Of a DNA stretch of 64,000 nt, positions 23,701 to 36,309 are shown in pieces. Origin of the DNA: Lobosporangium transversale (Eukaryota; Mortierellomycota; Mortierellomycetes; Mortierellales; Mortierellaceae); assembly GCF_002105155.1 (NCBI RefSeq), contig NW_019029048.1, positions 1-64,000 on the forward strand. The letters are read 5' to 3'. The notes under the pieces are model-generated. The model ran no database searches, was not told the origin of the DNA, and saw nothing but the letters and a program-made list of their open reading frames with translations. Within the stretch, counting starts at the first letter, position 1. The number at the start of each line of letters is the position of its first letter. Position numbers and translations under genes: made by a program.

Positions 23701-24975
23701 GATGCAACCAGATGCATAAATCTTCATAAAAATAATAGTGGTATAAAAAACTGATTTGTACATTTGGTTCGCATATTCTTAGGAGACGACCTGCGGCGAT
23801 TCAAGTCATGTATGGGACACCTCCATTGCAATGCAATCAATGCGGATACCGTTGTCCAAAGTCTGCAGATGCTCAGAAGAAAATGGATGCACACTTAGAC
23901 TGGCATTTCCGTCAAAACCGGCGAATGAAGGATAAAGCAAAGAAGAGTCATTCACGCAGTTGGCTTGTCGGAGAAGAAGTAAGAATAGTGGTTTCTTTAG
24001 ACGGTTTTATTTTCTGGGTTTTTTTTTGTCCTCAATCTAATGCCTTCATATTGTTTCAATTTAATTAATTTAAAATTCAAGGATTGGATCCATTCGCGTG
24101 AGATTGACCTTAGTCAAAGTCAACAATCTGTGTTCTTTGACTTTGGATCTAGTGTAAGCAAGACTAGCAAAGATGAGCAGGCGCTACAAGAGGAAATCAA
24201 TGCACTTAAGGAACAAACCGTGTCTGAGATGTCACTTATTGACAAATTGCGCGCGGATGAAAAGGATACAATAACCGTAGCAGCGGCCATGAATACGATT
24301 GCCAAGGGCTGTTCTGTCTGCAAAGAAAAGTTTATCAAGATTTGGAACGATATAGAGGAAGAGTGGTCATATAAGAATGCAACAGTTGTTGACAGAATGG
24401 TAATCAAAAAAAAAAAAAAAAAAAAAAAAAAACAATATTTGGAAGTGTACGTTTTTTAATTGCATAGTTATTTGATTAATATTTATGTCCATTGTTTTTA
24501 GATATATCATGCTACATGTCACGCAGATCTTCTTCGATCTAATCAACGTCAGGCTGCCTTGGTAGAGGCCGCAGTGGCAGCAGCAGCAGCGGTGGCTACT
24601 GCCTCTGCAACAGATCCGTCTATAATGACGACAACGATATCGCCTATGCAGACAAGCACAACACAACCGAGTCCATTAGCAGATAAAAGCTCCCATAAAG
24701 ATCCAGAGATGCCATCATTTCAGGATGAAGAAGAGAAGCATGTACCTGGTTTTCTTGATTCAGATCAAGCTATGAATATAGTAGACTCAGAACTTCCAGT
24801 ATCTTTGAAACGCAAGGTGAGCTTTCCTACAGAAAGATATAATAATAGTAATAAAACCCAGTCTTATTTGTTACTTACTGTCTAGATCTTCGTGTTGTTC
24901 AATTAGATTGAGATGGATCAGGAAGAACAAGAACGAATGTCGTCCAAAAAGATTATCCTTGCACAAGACTCATGA
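20790..24975 (+). CDS. PCF11: Pcf11-type mRNA 3'-end processing factor
   Basis: Pcf11 couples cleavage/polyadenylation and termination to RNA polymerase II by binding its phosphorylated C-terminal tail. Exon 1 (20790-21017) and exon 2 (21135-21500) encode the CID: FEVRQQYRNELATLTFNSKP, then KLPTLYLIDSIIKNVGGPYL and VLGTWPNWNTPLFP. After a long intron, an exon beginning near 22334 (YGRNGSPGLQ) gives an EIQLLMLQKQREIILNPNDQ helix, and the exon from about 22849 gives a Pro/Ala-rich segment. Two zinc fingers follow: CNQCGYRCPK with H-x-x-x-H (23830-23920), and CSVCKEKF...YHATCH (24310-24520), with the intervening WIHSREIDL typical of Pcf11. The last exon ends KIILAQDS with TGA at 24973-24975. It converges with the histone deacetylase gene, 201 nt away. 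Confidence 0.88.
21608..21727 (+). other. Possible alternative terminal exon with poly(A) signal inside Pcf11
   Basis: After a TTCCAG acceptor the sequence reads open in the phase required by exon 2 for about 37 codons (QEMTLELYNTYWQADVPSIL...), then stops at TAA. An AATAAA overlaps that stop, and a second AATAAA lies near 21815. Using it would give a short protein with only the CID. It lies inside the roughly 830-nt intron needed for the long form. This is a prediction from sequence only. Confidence 0.35.
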
Positions 24976-25176
24976 TCTTGGAGGTTGTCGTTTGGTGAGA
25001 TCAATAAAAAAAATTAACAATAAAACAAAAAATTCAATAAAATTAATGTCGTATCAGAATCCCAAATATAATCTGCAGCGTCATTCTTGTCTTTACATTA
25101 TATTTATATTTTATTTTATTTTGGGAGCTGCAATGTCTTTAAGCTAGGTCTATAGAAACATCGATGCAATGCTCGC

Positions 25177-27909
25177 TCATGATGCTTCGGCCATCTCAGT
25201 GTCATTCAAGGTTGTTGTTGTGGATGCTGGGGCTTTGATAGTTGAAGAAGAGGGCGTTGCACTGGTCGTAGCAGCATTAGCAGCAACATCATCTGAATCC
25301 ATTATAATATCTCCATCTCTTTCGACAGATGTTGATTTCAATGTTCCATTTTGTTGACCATCTCTTGATTTTTCATTGAGTACTTTATCTTTATCATCCA
25401 TACTGTCGTCATATTGGCTTGACTTTAGTTTTGTAGCTGCAGCGGGTAGAGAGTTAACGGTGCCTCGACTACGGTCTTTTGACACTCCTACTGCAGCAGA
25501 AGCATCCGATTTTGAAACACGTCCACTTCTGACTGATTTTGCATATCGTACACCGTTTAGACTGTTGTTTTCCTCATCCTCAGAGTCTTCAAATTCATTC
25601 TCGGGTACAACTCTCTTGTCCCACAATCTCTCTGTTATTTTCATCACAAACATACATGCATAACAGAAAAAAAAATAGCGAAGTGGGTTTCGTTAATCAC
25701 AATGTTAACAGCTTGAGCTTATGCTCTTTAAATTAATATAGAAAAGCTCAAAGAATTTTTTTTTTAAAAAAAATAGATAGATTGCTTCAGGCCTTACGTG
25801 GAATTCTCTTGTCAGGGTCGTCCAAATCCTCATCATCCGATAAGTCTAAGTCTCTTGGTACAGGCTGCATCTGAACTGAAGGAGCACCTTTTGATCGGTG
25901 CAGATTTTCAAAGACCTGCTGTTTGATCTTCTCCAAGTACTCGAGTGTATTGGCGTTGTCCATGTTACTAGGCTTTACGTCCAGCTTGTAATCAGGCCCA
26001 AAGTATTCATAATAGTCGTTGAATGGCATATCGGGACCAACTTCTTGCCCCACAGCCACACCTGTTTCATAACACCATGCCCTTGCCACATTGCGCATTG
26101 TGTACCCACCGCCCCCAAGCATTAACAATGGTAAGTTGAGCTTTTTTACGAAAGCAACACAGTTAGCATGTCCTATTAAAGAGAAGTACACGCAAAAAAA
26201 AGTGTTGAGTTGCATGGTTCACTGAATGACGCCGTGTAAAAAAGTGCCATTGTGGCCTGATATTGATATCCTTTGCTCTTGAGCTTACCCTTCATTGACA
26301 AATTGAAACATCCTAGTTTGTCGCCACTCAAAGAATCGGCTCCACATTGCAGTACAATAGCTCCGGGTTTGTACCAGTCTACCACATGCTGAATTACGGG
26401 CTCAAAAATGCTCTTATATGTTGTGTCATCGATGCCATCCCTTAATGGAAAATTGATTGCATAGTACTTTCCGGGCCCTGCACCAACATCCTAATAAAAA
26501 ATGAATAAGTATTGCAAGTCAGAGCGACAAGTCCGAATTAGTATAATCCGCTCATCAGTCCGACTTATTTCCTTTCTTTTTCTTTTTCTTTCTTTATGTG
26601 ATGTACCCTGACTTCTCCTGTGCCTGGGAAGTATTCTCCATGTTTATGAAAGCTAACGGTCATTACTCGGTCAGTTGTGTAGAATGCCTCCTCGACGCCA
26701 TCACCATGATGGATATCAATGTCAATGTAAAGAACACGAGGGTGGTATCTCAACAGTTCCAGAATGGCTAGAACAATGTCATTTACATAACAGAAGCCAC
26801 TAGCTTCTGTCTTTTTGGCGTGGTGAAGCCCTCCAGCCCAATTGATTGCAATATCACACGAGCCATTGTTGAGTCTAGCAGCGCCCTCTAATGGTAGGTA
26901 TGAATAAAAATCGTGCAAATATGAGGAAAAAAAAAAGGCAGGGTTGAGTAATTTCATTTCCTACCGATTTTTTTTTTTTCTTTTTTTTTTTTTTCACATT
27001 GATACAATAAAAAATAGGCAATAAGCTGCATCATAAGTAATGTACACTTACCCATAGATCCTCCAGAGGAAAGCTGACAGTATTCAAACAATCCTTCGAA
27101 AATCGGACAGTCATCACCCACATTAACTATTGTGAAGCAATATATAACAGATGCTTTTTTTATCAGTTATTGATTTCAAGAGAGAACATAGCCAATTGAA
27201 TATAAACCTTGCTGAAGACGGTAAGATGGACGATATGGACATGGGTTCAGGTGGCTTGATATTGTAATGTATGTGAGGCTGAGAGGATGATAGAAAAAGT
27301 TTTTTTTCCATTGCCATACATTTCATTTGTTCTTTCGCATAGGCATCCATATTGTCTGGGGTAACCCGTGACAAAAAATCAATATATTCATCCGTATGAA
27401 ATGCAGTCATTTCCTTTTTACTTCCAGGACGAGCTCGCTATCAATGACGTAAAGCAATACGAAAGGTAAAAAACAATGAAAAGGTCAGATTCGTTTGTCG
27501 GCAAAAAAAAAAAGGAAAAAGAAAAGTCCCACTGACTGATAAAGATCAAGATAAGGAAGTTTTGCAACAGTCAACTATTATTACATAAATCTCCATCTTG
27601 TTATAGAGACCATAGTTCATAACAAGACTATGGCACATGCGGATGCGATGCGGCTTCATGGGATGTCCTGGTCCATAGTGGTAGTTACCGATATTCTGAT
27701 CATAAAAATAAGCTACCCTCTTTTTTGGCTCTGCAGTCTGTTGCCCTGGCACCCGCAATATATCCAAGTCTGTGGACCCTGTGTCCGTCTATATAATATG
27801 AAACAAAAAAAAAAAAAAAAAAAAAAAAAAGAATACGAAGCAAAGTTGTGATCCAAGTTATTAGCTTATGTATAGAGATCGGCATGACTATCATCGTAAC
27901 CATTGGCAT
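25177..27909 (-). CDS. RPD3: Class I histone deacetylase, Rpd3/HDAC1 type
   Basis: The enzyme removes acetyl groups from histone lysines, using zinc, as the catalytic subunit of Sin3-type corepressors. Exon 1 is only ATGCCAATG (27909-27901), spliced to an exon beginning near 27789; this gives an N-terminus [20 protein letters not shown]. Clear motifs in order are [112 protein letters not shown] and [14 protein letters not shown]. All catalytic His and zinc-binding Asp/His residues appear present. The last exon adds an acidic/Ser-rich tail that ends in DTEMAEAS. Seven or so small introns are all in phase. No NAD-dependent (sirtuin) features are present. Confidence 0.93.
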
Positions 27910-27999
27910 TGAGCAAATGAGAACTACTGAGACGAAATAAAAACGAATAGGACGTTACGCTCTCTTCTCTTCGAGTCATTTTTTTTCCGAAATTTGATG

Positions 28000-30900
28000 C
28001 TATTTCTTCGTTGTTGTATCTAAGTCGCCTTTGGTGCGCACTCCCTCGTCAGTCGAGCGGCTTCCAGATGGTGATGATGTAATGAATCCTGAAGATGAAA
28101 GGGATCGAGTCGCTTTGGGCGAGTCGAACGAACTGGACAAGAAACAAATGAGAAAAAATGGTATGAATGTTGATTAAGGTTAGGGCAGGCGCGGCTTCCC
28201 CTTAAGCAAGCTGTGTCCTGATTTCAGAAACGTGACCAAAATTAATTACTTCATTATTTTATTAGCATTATTTTATTACGAGTAGGGAGAGGTAGTAGGG
28301 TTATCTAAATTATCATGACTAGAAAAAGCGTTTAGGTTGGAGGCATTCAAGGGGAAAGAAGAAGTGGATGATACAGCATTGTGGCTACTTGATTGATACA
28401 ATTGCTGATACTGGCCTTGTATCGAGCTCATATCCTTTTGAAGGATATTTGCCTCTATTTCTCTTAATTCGTCTATAGTCAGCAGCGACATCGAAAGCGA
28501 TTGGTCTGCTGGGCTTCCAGACAAATCATTACTTGTATTCAAGCCCACAGAAGACATTGAGGTTGGCTTCGGGATAGAGAGGCCACTATCCTGTCTCGAG
28601 GTGGGCTGAGCCACTCCACTGTCAGCGTCTGATACCTGAGGTGACAATGAAAACGTGGATGCGGCTGCCATAGACATTTGTCTTTCCTTTATCTCGAAGG
28701 AATACGGTTGTTCTGCCTGGTTTTGCTGGAAAAACAATTTAGGTTGCTGTTGTTGTTGCTGCAATTGCTGCAATACAAAGAGTTGGTTTTGCTGGAGGTA
28801 CTGTTTGTGTTGATATTGTTGTTGGTGTTGTTGGTGTTGTTGGTGTTGTTGTTGGTGTTGGTGTTGTTGTTGGTGTTGGTGTTGTTGTTGGTGTTGGTGT
28901 TGTTGTTGGTGTTGGTGTTGTTGTTGATGCTGATGATGCAAGTAGGAAGCGCTTGAATCGAAATGTGAAGGGCTTGGCGCCAGAACATGTGGATACATCA
29001 TGGACTCTAAACGCCCTTCCGCCCCACTCAAACCATACGAGCTGCTCAACAAGGATGAAGAGGGAATAGTGTTATTATTGTTATTGGTGACACTCATAAA
29101 CGAGGGTGAGGATTGGTGACTTTGCTGATCATCCGAGTAGCTTGTAGTCGAGAAACCGCTCGTCATCGAGGCAAATGAATCCACTCGGGCCCGCCGTGGG
29201 TAATCCATATTTAAATAGCCCGCTGATGCCATACCGCCGCTAGAGGGGGGTGATAGACTAGGATAAGAGGTCATGGACCAATGACCCTCAGCCCCACCAC
29301 TTCCAGCGGTAATTATATCATCTGCATGCTTTATCATGTCCAGAGCTGCAGGCGCGCCTCGCAAATGATCAGCCTGAACCTCTGCAGAAGAGCCAAATGG
29401 CCCGTTGGATTGTCTAGATCGCTGCATGACAGATACATGTCTTTGATCGTACTGTGGAGGATATGAATGCCCATTCGGAGGAGTTTCTAGTTGGTAGACT
29501 TGCTGATATGGCTTCTGTGCCTGTTGCTGCTGCACAGAGTGATAATGAGCCTCGGAGTGCCTTCTGGACTCCATCAGATCGTTTGATGGAAGTAACGGAG
29601 GAAAAGCAGAACTTGGTATCGCACCAACTCCATCTGGCGTCCGACGCATCAGTGGTGGTGGAATTGCTGACATCTGAGCAATACTATTCCGGGATGCGCC
29701 AAGGGGCGAGTGTGCATTGGTTTGCTTGATAACAGATGCTTTGGCTTGATCACCCTGATTGCGAGCCTTGCGCTTCCGGACTTTGTTGACGTCGTGGGTT
29801 CGAATATGCTCTTTTAAAACATCTGAGCGCGAAAATTGTTTTCCACAGCCCTCATGAGGGCACGTATAAGGCTTTTCGCCGCCATGGGACCGGATATGAC
29901 GTGCGAGATGAGCAGATCGAGTGAACGTCTTGTGGCAATCGGGCCAGGGGCAAAAATGTGGCTTTTTCGGGGCCTCTACCTCTATCTTGGCCATTGAGGT
30001 AGCATTCATTGAAGCTGGCGTGCGTCCCTGCATTGATTCGGGAGCCGACCTCATGCTCATCATCGCGGCTGAAGTTGGGTACTCTAGATCATTTCAAATC
30101 AAATAAGAAAATGAAAATGAAAATTAGTCATCATTAACCCAAGCTTTATTTCAAACGCGAAATGTTTTCAAGGATTGATGAAAGGGCGACAGTAAAATAA
30201 AATAAAAAAAAAATAAAATAAATAAATAAATAAAAATAAAAAAACAAAAAGACTGTCTACTGACGTACCAAAACTCCTAGAAAGAGATATCCGTCTCTGG
30301 TTATCAGGGCTTTGAATACTTGTTAATGAGGCTTGCGCCATAAGGTCCATGCCAACACTGGAGGATAGCAATCGAGGATCAGCTCTCTTTGGGGAGCGAT
30401 TTTCTACCATGGATGAAGTAGAGATGCAGGCCTGTGACATAAAAGAATGGAAAGAGGCCACAGCAGTGTTCCACATGGGCGGAATGATTAATGAAGAGTT
30501 CATCGGCACAATGGACTCTGACAAGGGATTTGGATTTGAATAAGAGGTAGTTGTGAGGGCAGTAACGAATGAAGACGGATTGTGAGGCAGGTGAGAAGGG
30601 GGAGGGGATAGAGGTGTCAACAGGGAACCTGCTTCAGAGGCCGTTGAACTGCGTGATTCCGGTCTATCGCTGGAGAGATATGAGCGTGGCATTGAGTCGC
30701 TGAAGCTACCAGCGAAACTTGCTGGCGTTAGTGCCGAGCAAGATGACCTTTGAGGCTGCCCTGGCAAGGACGTAGTCATGATGCGAAGATCCTTTGAAAC
30801 CGAACTCAAGTGAGAGTTGAAATGCTGTATGAGCTCATCATTCTGGGAAAAACGCTTGTTACAGTGAGGATGCTGGCATATATACTCTTTCCCCCCTGTA

Positions 30901-31136
30901 TGGGTATGAATATGCCGATTGGGATTTTCGAGCCGATGAAAGGCTTTAGGATAAAATGGATGTTGATAGGGTCGCATATGAAAGCTCGCATCGTTTTGTT
31001 GAGTTGGATTAGATAGTTCACCAGAGCTCAAGCAAAATATTGAGTGATGGGTTTGTATCTGTGAAGAGTGGTTCGGGGATGTGGTAGTGGGAATCAGTGT
31101 AGGGGAAGAGGAGGCGAAGGGAATAGGCGTGGGCAT
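28000..31136 (-). CDS. Composite C2H2 zinc-finger transcription factor with CreA-like degenerate finger
   Basis: The first coding exon (31136 to about 30272) contains a segment strongly like the CreA/Mig1 fingers: PKAFHRLENPNRHIHTHTGG then CQHPHCNKRFSQNDELIQHF. In the first of these both zinc-binding Cys positions are His and Tyr, so that finger should not bind zinc normally. It splices in frame (donor GTACGT, acceptor GATCTAG) to a large exon from about 30082, which begins EYPTSAAMM and holds two intact fingers, CPWPDCHKTFTRSAHLARHI and CPHEGCGKQFSRSDVLKEHI, then a basic KVRKRKARN. A His/Gln-rich tract lies at 28740-28935. A short terminal exon (28132-28000) is reached by a donor at 28279; without splicing the stop is at 28276. 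Targets are unknown. The frame also stays open upstream of 31136, so the N-terminus may be longer. Two separate genes remain possible but are less likely. Confidence 0.65.
28740..28935. repeat. CAG/CAC-type repeat encoding a Gln/His tract
   Basis: On the minus strand a roughly 18-base unit encoding His-Gln-His-Gln-Gln-Gln is repeated about five times, flanked by Gln runs. It lies in the C-terminal half of the C2H2 factor and is likely to vary in length between strains. Confidence 0.8.
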
Positions 31137-31589
31137 AGGAAAAACTGAAGCAGCTGTTATTCAAGCCCGCCTGGGATGGGGCTAGAAGCAGCCAGAAGCC
31201 AGACAGGCGGTGTTAAAGGATAAGCAGACTTTACCGGAGGATAGAAAGTGAGAATGCTGTTTGAGGATGTTTGAATCTGGGTCTGAGGCCAATGACGTTG
31301 AAGACAAAGGTAAAGTAAGTGTTGACAGGCTATTCAAGATGTAGCCGTGGAGAGATTCGAGTGACGAGAGACGACTGGAAATGATCTGAAAAAGGTTCTT
31401 AGCTAGAAAACGGGGCAAGAGAGAACAAGGGGAGGAGACAGGAAGGAGGAGACAGGAAGGAGGAGATGAAAGAGAATAAGGAGAAAGCTTTAGTGAGATC
31501 GTCGGTTACTATATTAGTGAGATTGCACATGAAAGGGCGAGGTAAGCACCAAGCCAAGGCTGTCACTGAAGGCTTTGTACGATAAACGT

Positions 31590-31700
31590 TGGCAAAAGAG
31601 AGAAAGAAAGGAAAGAAAGGAAAGAAAGAAAGAAAGGAAAGAAAGAAAGAAAGGAAGAAAGAAAGAAAGGAAGAAAGAAAAGAAAGAAAAAAAGAAACAA
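31590..31700. repeat. GAAAG microsatellite
   Basis: A purine-only stretch of GAAAG, GAAAGAAAG and related units about 110 bases long. It is similar in composition to the larger tract at 305-680 but uses shorter units. Confidence 0.85.
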
Positions 31701-32889
31701 AAAGGGCCTCAGCGAGAATCATCGTTGACAAGGATGAATGATATGATAGAAACAATACAATGTATGCGAATGCAGGACAATAGTATGTAAAAGGCAAGCA
31801 AGAGGAGAATATTACAACACTATACTTGGTATAGTTAATGCATTAGAACGGAATAACAGATTATGATGATATAACAAGCAAGTGCAAGTGACAACTCGTG
31901 GGTTATTCTTTTTACAGAAGCATTGAATTATGAGCCGTTCAGTCGCGCAGAATAAAATAACAAAAAAACTGTTCTTGTAGCACAGAGCAAAATGAACTTT
32001 AGCTCTCGGCTTGGGGAAAATAAGATACGAGAGCACAGTGAAAGGAAAAAAAAAAAAATGCATCACACCAGGGCATTATCAGGCTTATAGAACGAAACAA
32101 ACAAACAAAAAAAAAAAAACATTGCAATAAGGCAAAAGAAAGAGAAAGCTGAGCTTTGGCAGACCCAGGAAGTATCAGATTGGATAAGGCATCTAAACTT
32201 TAAAAAAAAAAAAAAAAAACAATAACAACGACTAGGGAGCTTTGGCGTTCAAGGAAGGGCACAATGTGATGCAGCCTCGTGCATGTGTATGGGAAAAACC
32301 ACAGTTTATTACCGATTTCAGAAACAATGAAAAATAAGATTTTTAGGCAGTACGTCGAATAGTTACAGGGGTTGTTGAAGAGTGGGTTATGATGATGAGG
32401 ATTGTGTGGATCAGAAACGTTAAAGGGATATTAACGTAACCAAACCAAACAAAGAAATATGGATAAGAATTTGATAATGAATCCTTTAGGCTGGAACAAG
32501 GTGGGTTATCAGAAGAGTAAGATTGAGGGGGAGAAGGATGGGGGTTATATAGTCAATTAAAGAGACACTGGTAGAAGAATTCAGTTGTTCCTGAATATAT
32601 TTCTTTCAATTATCCGGTATCAATTGAGCGAATGAGAGTTCAGCCTCAATGAAATTTCAAGAAATCTGCCACAGCTTCCCAATCCGGTCCACTTTACGAC
32701 ACTCATAAGTGAACGAGTACATTTTTTTTTCTGCCGTCATTTTCTTTTTTTGGATCAAACCTCTGTCTTACTACATACTGGTTTCTCCTCGTTGGTTGAC
32801 TCTTGCACCCCCTTCTCCCCCTCTCCCACCCGATAGACGGCGCCAAAGGGATCTCGAATTTTCGTTCATCCTTTTCACTGTTGATGTCT

Positions 32890-32915
32890 AATTGGTAATT
32901 GGTAATTGGTAATTA
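32890..32915. repeat. Short TAATTGG tandem repeat
   Basis: Three consecutive copies of the 7-base unit AATTGGT, then a fourth diverged copy. It lies in noncoding DNA between the C2H2 gene and the GST gene. Confidence 0.8.
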
Positions 32916-33482
32916 GTGAAAAAAAAATTTAATATATGTATATCAATGTATTATATATACATGTAAAATCTTCTAATGCAGACAAAAAAATGTGCAATAA
33001 AATGTCCGAAGGACCCCCAATTTAAAGGATAACGATTTAAGGTTAAAACTTGAGCAACCAACCTTGAATAATATATTCTTTTCAAAGAATTATTTGTGCA
33101 TGTGTGCATGTGTACTATCGATTCATAAAAATACTTCGTATAAACATGACAAAGAATTATATCGGGGTTTTTTTTAAAAAATTAACCTCGAACCATTGGA
33201 CTGTACACATGGATACATATTTTATGGTATCTGATGTAGTTAGTGCCTCAAAAATGAGGTGAATAATATTCTGTCTCCCATGCATCAATTATTGTTGGAG
33301 AGAAAATGGGTTTCGGTAGCTACTTATTTGTATATTGGTATTTTACAATACTGACAATTCATTTGTCCGTCATACTAAGCTTTTTTTTCCTATTGACTGC
33401 CATTTGAATCAGACACTTCCAATATATCTATTTTATTTTTCTTGATCATTCATTGCTGTGTTTGTAAAAACGGCTTATTTTC

Positions 33483-34249
33483 CTACTTCTTTTCGTAAAG
33501 CTCGTCAGAGGGAATGATTTCAGTCTCATGCGAGGCATGCTCCTCCCATTCTTTCATGTATTCGTTATTCAATATCCACTCCACATAAGCCGATGCATTC
33601 TTCCCTTGTACTTTAGATCTCAGCCCATATGAACGCAAACGGAACATGATGGGCGCATACATTGCGTCTAAAGCTGTGAAACGGCCAAAAAGATAGCCCT
33701 CATCACCCTCCTCCCCAACGGCCTTGGAACGAAGCTCTTCCCAAATATTAGAAAGACGCAGAATGTTCTTTTGGACCGAGTCATTATACATTTCTGGATC
33801 AAAGTCACGGTTCTCGCGGAGATTCATGGCGTAGTTCCGGATAGCACCAAAGCCTGTAGCCATTTCCGCGGCAAGCGAACGTGCATAAGCACGATCAAAG
33901 CGATCGGAAGGCCATAAGTGGGGGTAATCTATACAAGGGTGCGCGATAGACGCCAAAAAAGCAGAACAAGTGTCAGCACGTCTACTATTTTCTAAGGGTT
34001 GCTGGTAAGAGATTTCTCAATTTGTACAACTCTTTTGATCCGACTCCTCTATATTGATAGGTGTTTCTTCATTGATAACAATTCCTGGTCCTCTCTACGT
34101 ATAAGAAACTATTGGTCCATACTATATATTCTTAAAAGCGAATATTATAGGCTATGATCACATAGACCGCTACCCCTTGAGAACCATCTCTAACTTTTTA
34201 CCAAATCCCACAAACAATACCCAGCCTACCTCTACCCATTCCTCTCCTC

Positions 34250-34281
<32 letters not shown>

Positions 34282-34728
34282 CAACCTTATTCATCCATTC
34301 AGCTCATGATTCTCGATCTAAAAGCTTGAGTGCGCGAGTAACAATGGCGGTAGGTTTGACGTTGTTACCTATGAGGTCTATAAAGTAAGCTACATACTAT
34401 AAGCCTTACCTTCAGCCAGATATTCCATAATAGCTAGCGACTCAAAGACGATGTGCTTATCGCCAGTCCCTTTATCAACATGCAGCGCGGGCACCTTTGC
34501 TGTGGGGCCCGCGCGTAGCATCAATTTATTTGCTGCTGGAGAACCTAAATCTGGAATATCTGGCGTTCCCACAATAAGCACCTCAGTTTCAAAGTCAACT
34601 TTAAGGATCCGCAATGCTAACCATGCACGAAGAGACCAGGACGAGTAGTTGCGGTTCAGTATGAAGAGGCGTGGAAAGCCGCTTTTGTTGCTGTTGTTGA
34701 CTGAGGGAGACTGCACAGTCGATGTCAT
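33483..34728 (-). CDS. Glutathione S-transferase family protein
   Basis: Two exons (34728-34410 and 33928-33483) give 254 residues. The thioredoxin-like half has FPRLFILNRNYSSWSLRAWL, the family's N-terminal SSWSLRxWL motif in which a Ser is the likely glutathione-contacting residue, then KVPALHVDKGTG and VFESLAIMEYLAED. The all-helical half begins YPHLWPSDRFDRAYARSLAA. The SSWSLR motif is typical of a GST group common in proteobacteria (YfcF/SspA-like relatives), also found in fungi. The 481-nt intron holds a pure run of about 30 A at 34251-34280. A role in detoxification by glutathione conjugation is the family expectation; the substrate is unknown. No targeting signal is seen, so it is probably cytosolic. 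Confidence 0.85.
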
Positions 34729-35439
34729 TTTAATGAAGGATGCTAGATAAGAAACGAGACGCCGTTTTCAAGCAAGTATAAATACAAAAAAGGAGAAAAT
34801 GAAAAAGAAGAAGAAGAAGAGATGAATGACCGAAGGAATGGTGGGAATGAAAATTGTAGAGCGCGTTAATTGCGTAAAAGCATGAAGCTTTAACGCATTT
34901 GTATCAGAAAGAGGAGCAATACACCTGTGAGTCACTTAGAGAAATTTTTCAAGCCTTGTGTAACCAAATCCTTTTTCTGGTTACTGGACTCGAAATAGCT
35001 AGGACATTGATAATTATTAAACATAAATCATATGCCATATGCCATGGATATTGGGTCCTACATTTTAAAGTAAAAGATGATTGTTCTTTCGCGAAGATTT
35101 CATTGCATGTATGAGTCAAAAAAAAAGGTTCATAAGTATGGCAGTTAAAGAGGTGGAGGCACGTGACTAATTGCAGTGTTCGCGAGTTTGTAGTGGAAAT
35201 AAGGGAAATTAGACTCCTCGCGAAAAAGGGCTCCTTCACTGTAGTTCCCTCATTTAGGAAGGCGTGCACGGCGACGAACGAATATCAGGGACATCAACAT
35301 TTTATTAGAGCTTGCAACAATTAGAGTCAACTAACAACACACACAATCAGATCAACAACATTTGTACTCTGAATTGAAGGGAGAGGAGAACGCGTATTTT
35401 AGGGCTTTAGCGCATCATCTGACATTTTTTTTTATCACC
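34729..35439. other. Divergent intergenic region, GST / Ada2
   Basis: About 710 nt with no convincing gene. An ACGCGT sits near 35391, about 50 nt upstream of the Ada2 start codon. A GAAGAA-type purine stretch at 34803-34820 lies just upstream of the GST gene. Confidence 0.45.
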
Positions 35440-36264
35440 ATGACCGTCACTCATCGTAAAAGAACTGCTAATGATGCCGAAAAGGATATTGGTAAGACAG
35501 TGATGCATTAACTCAATTACCAATGTAATGACATGAGTCGATTCGTCTTGTTGCGTTGTGTTATTCAACCTAACAATAAGACACTTTGCACGGACCATGG
35601 TCCAACATCGTGCTCAGATACGTCGCCCTCGCAACTTTTTTTGTGTTTTTATATTTCTACACTTGGTGCAGCTCCACTCTACTAACATGTGACGCTTTTC
35701 TTTTTATGCTTTTTTGTAATTCTTTTCTGAATAGCAGAATCGGGCGTTAAATATCATTGCGATGCATGCAGCCAGAACATCACTGATACTGTCCGGATAC
35801 GATGTGCCATATGCAGTGATTTTGACCTCTGTGTCAGATGTTTCTGTAGTGGAGCTGAGCTGGGCAAACATAAGAGCTGGCATGACTATCGTGTGATGGT
35901 AAATGAATCAACAAATACGTTGCTTGTTCTGTACAAACGAAGTATTTCTGCCATCTTTTTTTTTTTTTTTTTTTTGCTGATTCTGTTTATAATTTCTACA
36001 GGAGCAACACTCGTTCCCAATCTTTGATGTAGATTGGGGTGCAGACGAAGAGCTGTTGTTGATTGAAGGTGCAGAGACGTTTGGGATTGGAAATTGGCAA
36101 GATATTGCAGATCATGTCGGATCAAAGACGCGAGACGAATGTGAGGCTCATTACCTTCAAGTCTATGTCGAAAGCGAAACATGGCCTCTACCGGTACGTT
36201 CAAACAGCCGTGTTAATGAATACGGTTATTTCATTTAGAAACTGATACTATAAGAAAGCTCTGT

Positions 36265-36309
<45 letters not shown>

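Larger units (their letters stand above)
31137..33482. other. Long upstream region of the C2H2 gene; no gene seen
   Basis: About 2.3 kb between the C2H2 start and the GST stop. Nearest the C2H2 gene, a frame at 31224-31480 (minus) remains open and could be joined in phase to the exon at 31136 through a GGTAAAG donor near 31224, but it has no ATG. A GAAA-rich microsatellite lies at 31590-31700. Several A runs (for example 32046-32058 and 32201-32218) and a TAATTGG repeat at 32890-32915 follow. The length suggests a long regulatory region or 5' UTR. Confidence 0.45.

Noticed and set aside
28800-28940. Regular spaced repeats suggesting a CRISPR-like array
   Set aside because: It is a coding Gln/His triplet repeat without distinct spacers, and the organism is a eukaryote.
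31399-31797. 132-codon Phe/Ser/Leu-rich frame on the minus strand
   Set aside because: It is driven by the GAAAG microsatellite and has no similarity to a known protein.
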